From Streptomyces coeruleorubidus (lineage in GTDB: Bacteria > Actinomycetota > Actinomycetes > Streptomycetales > Streptomycetaceae): a stretch of 64,000 bases of DNA. The translations under genes and the position numbers were made by a program. Of the stretch, positions 59,066 to 64,000 are shown in pieces; the first letter of the stretch is position 1, and each line of letters opens with the position of its first letter. The stretch covers positions 2,232,001 through 2,296,000 of the forward strand of contig NZ_CP118527.1 in the NCBI RefSeq assembly GCF_028885415.1, in the 5' to 3' direction. The notes beneath the pieces were generated by a model that did not search any database, had not been told where the DNA came from, and saw nothing but the letters and a program-made list of their open reading frames with translations.

Positions 59066-61069
59066 TCAGTGGCGGTCGTACGGCGCCCAGCCGTCCGACC
59101 CGTTCAGGTAGCGGGCGACGGTGTACGACGGTGCCTCGGCGGCACTCAGCTGCGGACGGTCCGCCGTCACGGCCGCGCCGGGCCCGTAGTTGCCGTACTC
59201 GGCGAACCGTGCGTCCCGCCAGGAGAAGCCGCTCATGTCGGTCCACGGCGAGGCCTTGATCGCGGCGGGCAGCTTCGTGTCCCGGATCAGCACCTGGGCG
59301 ATGGCGTCCGGCTCACCGCCCGGGTGCCAGGGCCGCCCCAGGTGGAACGATCCGGCGGGTGCGTCGCTGATGATCTCCGACCGGGTGATCAGGAACCCGT
59401 ACGGGTTGTCCTTCCAGGTCGAGGCGGCGGTGATGTAGCCGTTGTTCGTGGCCGATCCCCGGCTCAGCGCCCGGATCACCGACCGCTCGATGACGGTGGT
59501 GGCCCGCCCGTAGATGAAGTCGACGTCGCCCTCGATGTACGAGTCGCGGACGTAGACCCGGCTGACGGTGGTCAGCTTGGGGCTGTCGGTCATCAGGGTG
59601 TCCTGGTTGCCCAGGAAGGCGGTGTCCTCGAAGACGATCCGGTCGCCGGTCGTCTTCATCGCCAGCGCCTGCTCGCCCTTCAGCTCGTGCGCGGCCTCGT
59701 CGAAATCGTTGCTGAAGGTGAGGTTGCGTGCGGTGACGTCGTTCGCGGCGATCCGGACGGTCGCGCTCCCGGTGGAGCCGCCGTACTCGGCGGGCGTGTT
59801 GTAGACGATGACCGTGTCGGAGCGGTCCCGTCCAGTCCCCTGCAGCAGGATCTTCGGCTTGTCCGCGGGAACGAGCACCTTCTCGCGGTAGGTGCCGGGC
59901 GCGACCGCGATGGTCACCGGCACGTCGTTGCCGGCGGGCACGGCGTCCACGGCCGACTGCACGGTCGGGTACGCCGCGGGGACGTGCAGCGTCACCGCGT
60001 CGCCGATCCGCGGCTGCGGGCCGGAGAAGCGCTTGACCAGCGCGGGTACGGCCGCGGCCGGATCGAGGCGGTAGCCGTAGAACGCCCGTGGATCGAAGGC
60101 GTCACCCCAGGCGTCGTGCCGCCCCGTGGTGTTCCTCAGGATCGAGCCGCGCTGCACCAGTTCGGCCGTGGCATCGGCCTGGTGGGGGTGCTGGACACCG
60201 TCGTAGTAGCTGTTCTCGATGACCATCTCGGTCCTGCCGCGCGCCCAGCTGCCGTACGTCCACTGCGGGTCGCCGTCGGCCACCTGACGGGAGAAGTAGT
60301 TGTTGTACAGGTGCGCGTAGGCGCAGTTGTCGGCGGAGGGATTGCGCTGTTTCGTCCCCGTGAACCAGTTGTGGTCGATGGTGATCTGCGTCTTGGCGTT
60401 GTCCGTCCAGCCGATGCCGAACGCCTTGTTGTGGTCGGCGAACTGGTTGTAGGAGACGGTGATGTACTCGCTGTCCTTGCGCACGTCGAGCAGCCCGTCG
60501 CCCATGCGCGTGAAGCGGTTGTGGTCGATCCAGACGTGGTGGACGGAGTCCATCTGGATGGCGTCGAAGTCGGTGGTCTTGCCGTCCCAGTCGCCCTCGA
60601 CGTAGCTGTCCCGGATCGTCAGGTTGCGGATGATGACGTTGTGCGTGCCGGGCTTGAGGTGCAGTTCGCCGTGGACGATCTCGCCGGTGTCGCCCACGCC
60701 GATGATGGTCTTGTCGGACGCCACCACGATGTTCGAACCGAAGGGTTCGACGGCGATCGAGCCCTTGACGCGGATGACGTACGGTTCCTCGGCCGCCGCG
60801 TATCTGGCCAGCGAGGCCTGGTCGGTGACCGTGACGACCTTGCCGCCCGCCCCTCCGGTGGTGCCGCCGGCGAGGGAGGCGAAACCGTGCGGCCGGTCGG
60901 TGAAGCGGTCGGCGGTCGTGGTGGCCGGCGTGGTCTGCGCCGTGTCCGCGGCGGGGGCGGCGGCCTTCGCCTCCCCCACCGCCCCCAGGGCCAGGGCGGC
61001 GACCAGGCCGAACACGGCGGCCATGGTGGTGCCGGATCCCGGCAAGCGCTTGCTACGGAGGTGCGTCAT
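59066..61069 (-). CDS. Bifunctional secreted pectate lyase (PL1) - pectinesterase (CE8)
   Basis: A 667-aa secreted fusion. A signal peptide ends near residue 36 (AAVFGLVAALALGAVGEAKAAA). Residues about 45-340 are a PL1 lyase: LAGGTTGGAGGKVVTVTD, VVASDKTIIGVGDTGEI, HHVWIDHNRFTRMGDGLLDV and the catalytic region DHNWFTGTKQRNPSADNCAYAHLYNNYF. Residues about 358-660 are a CE8 pectinesterase: VAPGTYREKVL, KGEQALAMKTTGDR, FLGNQDTLMTD, IEGDVDFIYGRATTVIE and FHLGRPWHPGG. All recognisable catalytic motifs are intact in both. It would demethylate and then cleave the same chain. ATG 61069 follows GGGAG; the earlier in-frame codons lie in the upstream gene. Confidence 0.92.
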   Translation of the reverse strand: MTHLRSKRLPGSGTTMAAVFGLVAALALGAVGEAKAAAPAADTAQTTPATTTADRFTDRPHGFASLAGGTTGGAGGKVVTVTDQASLARYAAAEEPYVIRVKGSIAVEPFGSNIVVASDKTIIGVGDTGEIVHGELHLKPGTHNVIIRNLTIRDSYVEGDWDGKTTDFDAIQMDSVHHVWIDHNRFTRMGDGLLDVRKDSEYITVSYNQFADHNKAFGIGWTDNAKTQITIDHNWFTGTKQRNPSADNCAYAHLYNNYFSRQVADGDPQWTYGSWARGRTEMVIENSYYDGVQHPHQADATAELVQRGSILRNTTGRHDAWGDAFDPRAFYGYRLDPAAAVPALVKRFSGPQPRIGDAVTLHVPAAYPTVQSAVDAVPAGNDVPVTIAVAPGTYREKVLVPADKPKILLQGTGRDRSDTVIVYNTPAEYGGSTGSATVRIAANDVTARNLTFSNDFDEAAHELKGEQALAMKTTGDRIVFEDTAFLGNQDTLMTDSPKLTTVSRVYVRDSYIEGDVDFIYGRATTVIERSVIRALSRGSATNNGYITAASTWKDNPYGFLITRSEIISDAPAGSFHLGRPWHPGGEPDAIAQVLIRDTKLPAAIKASPWTDMSGFSWRDARFAEYGNYGPGAAVTADRPQLSAAEAPSYTVARYLNGSDGWAPYDRH

Positions 61070-61100
61070 TGCGGCTCCCAACAGGCGGGGTGGTGATGGG

Positions 61101-62621
61101 TTACAGGGGTCTGATCCGGAACTGCGTGAAGGTGGCCGCGCCGGCGTGTCCCTGTCCGGCGGGCGCGAGGGCGAACAGGCCGAGCAGGGCACCGACCCAG
61201 CGCCACGGGGTGGCGGCGAAGACCTGACCGGAGGGGCGGAAGCCGTCCCCGACGTCGCAGGAGAAGCGGCAGCGCGCCCCGGCGCCGATCTCGATGCGCA
61301 GCCGGGCCCGGCCCTCGGGCGCCTCCCGGGGGTGCGCGGCGTCCCGCTCCTGCTCCGCGACCGCCTCGGCGAACCGGTGCACCAGATGAACGGTCCCGTC
61401 CGCGCCCCGCTGGAGCCCGATCCAGCCGAACGCGTCGCCGAGGACCGCGAGTCCGGCTCGCGCGCCCGGTTCCTCGCTGCTGAGACACAGGTCCACCTCG
61501 ACCAGGCAGGGCGTGCCGGGCAGCCGCTGCGTGAGCACGTGCGGCAGTCTGCGCAGGTCGTGCGCGTCGGCCGAGCGGACGCAGGTCAGCCGGAGCCCGT
61601 CTGCGGAGTGCTGGGTGGCCCAGCCGTCCTGCGGGTTGGCGGTCCACTGCCACTGGCGGCCGAAGCGTCCACCGGGGAAGTCGTCGTCGGTGGCGGGCGC
61701 GGCGGGCGGCTGCGGTGGCAGGTCGGGCCGCTGGTGTAGGGCGACGGGGGCGCCCTCGTGACCGAGCACGGGCCAGCCGTCCGCACCCCAGCGCATCGGC
61801 TGGAGGTGCACGACCCGGCCGTAGGCGCCGCGCTGCTGGAAGTGCAGGAACCAGTCCTCGCCGGACGGGGTGCGCACCCAGCCGCCCTGGTGCGGCCCGT
61901 TGACGTCGGTGTCCTTCTGCTCCAGGACGACCTTCTCCTCGTACGGCCCGAAGAAGCCGCGCGAGCGGAAGGCGCCCTGCCAGCCGGTCTCCACTCCCCC
62001 GGCGGGCGCCAGGATCCAGAACCAGCCGTCGTGCCGGTAGAGCTTGGGCCCTTCGAGGGTGAACCAGCCGGGTATGCGGTCGCCGTCGACGATCACCTTG
62101 CCCTCGTCGAGGAGCTCGGTGCCGTCGGGGCGCATACGGTGGCCGGTGAGGCGGTTCTTGACGCCGGAGCGGGACTTGGCCCAGGCGTGCACGAGGTACG
62201 CCTCGCCGGTCTCGTCGTCCCACAGGGGGCACGGGTCGATCAGGCCCTTACCCTCCTTCACCAGGTGCGGGCGGGTCCACGGGCCCCGGATCGCCGGTGC
62301 GTTGACCTGGAAGATGCCCTGGTCGGGGTCGCCCCAGAAGATCCAGAAGCGGTCGTCGTGATACCTCAACGAGGGTGCCCAGACGCCGCAGTCGTGGCGC
62401 GGTGCTCTGAACTCGCCCGCCGGTTCCAGGCGTTCGAGGGCGTGGCCGACCAGGGTCCAGTTGACCAGGTCGCGGGAGTGCAGCAGCGGCAGGCCTGGGG
62501 CGCGGCCGAAGCTGGAGGCGGTCAGGTAGAAGTCGTCGCCGACGCGCACGACGTCCGGGTCGGACCAGTCGGCGTCGAGGATCGGGTTGCGGTACGTGAC
62601 GTCGGTCTGCTCGGCGCTCAC
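61101..62621 (-). CDS. Cytoplasmic GH43 glycoside hydrolase with C-terminal beta-sandwich
   Basis: A 506-aa GH43 enzyme without signal peptide. The propeller spans residues about 8-300, with NPILDADWSDPDVVRVGDDFYLTASSF (catalytic base Asp), LIDPCPLWDDETGEAYLVHAWA and FTLEGPKLYRHDGWFWILAPAGG (catalytic acid Glu). A beta-sandwich of the GH43_C2 type follows (about 320-500, DDDFPGGRFGRQWQWTANPQDGW onward). Such enzymes are beta-xylosidases or alpha-L-arabinofuranosidases acting on imported oligosaccharides. The ATG overlaps the DUF6807 stop by four bases. Confidence 0.9.
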   Translation of the reverse strand: MSAEQTDVTYRNPILDADWSDPDVVRVGDDFYLTASSFGRAPGLPLLHSRDLVNWTLVGHALERLEPAGEFRAPRHDCGVWAPSLRYHDDRFWIFWGDPDQGIFQVNAPAIRGPWTRPHLVKEGKGLIDPCPLWDDETGEAYLVHAWAKSRSGVKNRLTGHRMRPDGTELLDEGKVIVDGDRIPGWFTLEGPKLYRHDGWFWILAPAGGVETGWQGAFRSRGFFGPYEEKVVLEQKDTDVNGPHQGGWVRTPSGEDWFLHFQQRGAYGRVVHLQPMRWGADGWPVLGHEGAPVALHQRPDLPPQPPAAPATDDDFPGGRFGRQWQWTANPQDGWATQHSADGLRLTCVRSADAHDLRRLPHVLTQRLPGTPCLVEVDLCLSSEEPGARAGLAVLGDAFGWIGLQRGADGTVHLVHRFAEAVAEQERDAAHPREAPEGRARLRIEIGAGARCRFSCDVGDGFRPSGQVFAATPWRWVGALLGLFALAPAGQGHAGAATFTQFRIRPL

Positions 62622-63463
62622 GGGCTCACCGCCTTCCGGACGAGGGACGCGGCCGCGTCCCGGTCGAGGCGGCCGTCGGCGACGACGGTGACGACGCGGC
62701 GTACGACGGTGTCACCGGGCGGGATCGGCAGCCGTTCGTCGTGAGCGAGGGACGAGCCCACGCCCGGGTACTCCTCGGTGCGTACGAACCACGGGTCCCG
62801 CCGGGTCTGTCCGGTGGCTCCGGCGAAGACCAGCGTCCAGGTGGAGCCGGCCAGGGCGAGCCAGTCGGCGTGCCGTCCGTGGACCTCGGCCTCGCCCTCG
62901 GTGTCGGCGGTGAAGACGTCCGGGGCCCCGGACTCCTTGCGGGCCCGCCAGAAGAAGCCGCCGTAGGCCGCGCCCGGGCGGCCGTTGGTGGCGGGGCTGC
63001 CGATGGACAGCGGGTCCGGGGTGACGTTGGTGAGGGAGAAGGTGAGGTCCAGCGCCCAGGCGGAGTCGGTGAGTTCGGTGGCCGCGACCGTGCGGCGTTC
63101 CCGCAGCAGCTCGCCTCCCGCGGCCACCCAGCGCAGCTCCTCCACGAAACCGTCGGGGTCGCGCAGCTGGAAGGTGGTGTGCCGCTGGGAACCGTGGTTG
63201 TCCAGCTCGGTCGGGCCCTGGTCGCGGACGAAGGTGCGCCCGCCCCAGAAGTTGTACCCCTCGACGTCGGGAACGGCGACACCGACGCCGAGGTGGTGTG
63301 TGTGGTCGGCCGGGCTGAGCTCGGTCACGGCCGTGCCGGCCAGGGTGGTGACGGGGTGCAGGTACGGGCGCGGGGACAGGCGCGCGGGGAGCTCGGGCCG
63401 GAAGACGTACCGGCCGACCGGCCGGCCCGCGACGCGCAGGACCGCGGTGTCGGTGCTGGTCAT
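62618..63463 (-). CDS. DUF6807 (PmoA-like) family protein
   Basis: A 281-aa protein of the DUF6807/PmoA-like group. Recognisable are YLHPVTTLAGTAVTELSPADHTHHLGVGVAVPDVEGYNFWGGRTFVRDQG and NGRPGAAYGGFFWRARKE. The name comes from distant similarity to methane-oxidation proteins, but actinobacterial members occur with sugar oxidoreductases and glycosidases; the activity is unknown. ATG 63463 overlaps the oxidoreductase stop (ATGA), and the 3' end overlaps GH43, so all three are translationally coupled. The many His residues near position 55 suggest metal or sugar binding. Confidence 0.82.
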   Translation of the reverse strand: MTSTDTAVLRVAGRPVGRYVFRPELPARLSPRPYLHPVTTLAGTAVTELSPADHTHHLGVGVAVPDVEGYNFWGGRTFVRDQGPTELDNHGSQRHTTFQLRDPDGFVEELRWVAAGGELLRERRTVAATELTDSAWALDLTFSLTNVTPDPLSIGSPATNGRPGAAYGGFFWRARKESGAPDVFTADTEGEAEVHGRHADWLALAGSTWTLVFAGATGQTRRDPWFVRTEEYPGVGSSLAHDERLPIPPGDTVVRRVVTVVADGRLDRDAAASLVRKAVSP

Positions 63464-64000
63464 CGGGTGCTCACCTCTTTCTGGCGGGCGGGCGGGAGCG
63501 CCCAGGGGGCACCCAGCTCGGAGTACAGGGAGAGGGTGTCTGCGGCGGCCGCGACCAGTCCGTCGATGCCGGGCACGACCCTGCGGTTCTCGCCGGGGAC
63601 CCGGTGCCAGGCGGTGTCGGGCAGCGGGGCCGGGTCGGGGGCCTGCCGGATCGCCTCCACGACCTTCATGAAGGCGCCGGTCTCGTCCGGGGTGACCAGC
63701 AGGCCGGCCCCGGTGGTGAGATGCGCGACGAGGTTCTCCAACAGGTCGGTGCGGCCGTACTCGTACTCCTCCGGGCCGTGGTCCGCACGCTGGAGCAGGA
63801 CCCGGTCCTGCTTGTACCAGAAGGTGATCCGACCGCTGCTGCCGTGCATCAGGACGTACGGCTCGTCGGCCCGCTCGGCGCACAGGGTCGCGGCGACGGT
63901 GACCGGGTGGCCCTGCGCGGTGGTGATGCGGACGCAGGAGGTGTCGTCGGACTCGATGGCGTTGGCGCGCAGCAGTTCGGTCTCGATGGCGGTGACGTCC
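63460..64000 (-). CDS. Gfo/Idh/MocA family oxidoreductase (partial, 5' end outside window)
   Basis: The C-terminal 179 residues of a dehydrogenase are encoded, and the frame is open to the window edge. The visible part includes ETELLRANAIESDDTSCVRITTAQGHPVTVAATLCAERADEPYVLMHGSSGRITFWYKQDRV and ends SLYSELGAPWALPPARQKEVSTR. The domain layout matches the substrate-binding half of NAD(P)-dependent sugar or inositol dehydrogenases. It is coupled by ATGA to the DUF6807 gene. The Rossmann domain and the substrate cannot be judged here. Confidence 0.78.
   Translation of the reverse strand, partial: DVTAIETELLRANAIESDDTSCVRITTAQGHPVTVAATLCAERADEPYVLMHGSSGRITFWYKQDRVLLQRADHGPEEYEYGRTDLLENLVAHLTTGAGLLVTPDETGAFMKVVEAIRQAPDPAPLPDTAWHRVPGENRRVVPGIDGLVAAAADTLSLYSELGAPWALPPARQKEVSTR

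Noticed and set aside
55181..61096. A 1,971-codon open frame on the plus strand through the pectin genes
   Set aside because: It is antisense to four well-defined genes with intact catalytic motifs. Its Gly/Val/Arg-rich sequence is what the complementary frame of high-GC coding DNA gives.
1..64000. tRNA, rRNA, prophage attachment sites or a replication origin
   Set aside because: I looked for cloverleaf-type or conserved rRNA segments, integrase genes and DnaA-box clusters by eye and saw none.

Overview
This is a high-GC actinobacterial chromosome segment, almost certainly from Streptomyces. The evidence is third-position GC bias throughout, GTG starts, four-base ATGA/GTGA gene overlaps, a rare TTA codon, Streptomyces-type interspersed repeats, and the neighbouring cob and ectABCD blocks. 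The species cannot be named from the sequence alone.

Layout. (1) 1-1072, minus: a partial trypsin-like protease fused to a STAND-type P-loop NTPase. (2) 1.2-17.0 kb, plus: a cobalamin riboswitch, a 19-codon leader ORF and a tightly coupled cob operon (cobD, cobQ, cobN, fused chelatase I/D subunit, cobO, cobB, cobI, cobM, cbiG-cobJ fusion, cbiX-like, cobC). Two mini-ORFs of 18 and 15 codons bridge adjacent genes. (3) 17.0-21.4 kb, minus: a membrane protein, an amidohydrolase and a complete polar amino-acid ABC transporter. (4) 21.6-23.3 kb, plus: a class V aminotransferase and a DinB-like protein. (5) 23.6-26.8 kb, plus: ectABCD for ectoine and hydroxyectoine. It is followed by an 80-bp tandem array that reiterates the ectD stop-codon region and its hairpin. 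(6) 27.2-43.6 kb: housekeeping and regulatory genes. These are a second class V aminotransferase, DsbA/FrnE-like oxidoreductase, GNATs, GATase/AraC regulator, MFS pump, DUF1349 protein, ketoglutarate-semialdehyde-type dehydrogenase divergent from an IclR regulator, two-component system, penicillin-binding protein, NCS2 permease, and a sigma factor with a membrane partner.

(7) 43.7-64.0 kb: a large pectin-utilisation locus. It holds PL3 and PL9-like pectate lyases, a two-propeller GH43 protein, an esterase, two PL1 pectate lyases, two adjacent CE8 pectinesterases, a CE12 acetylesterase, a sugar-binding lipoprotein, a PL1-CE8 bifunctional enzyme, a cytoplasmic GH43, a DUF6807 protein and a partial Gfo/Idh/MocA oxidoreductase. 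Together they would deacetylate, demethylate and depolymerise pectin outside the cell and process arabinan-type side chains.

Between the convergent PL3 and PL9-like genes sits a 2.3-kb transposon-like unit with near-perfect 35-bp terminal inverted repeats. It carries an internally deleted IS1182-type transposase and an erythromycin-esterase homologue as passenger. This unit, the Streptomyces repeat that forms the interdomain linker of CobB, and the ectD tail array are the most unusual structures in the window.
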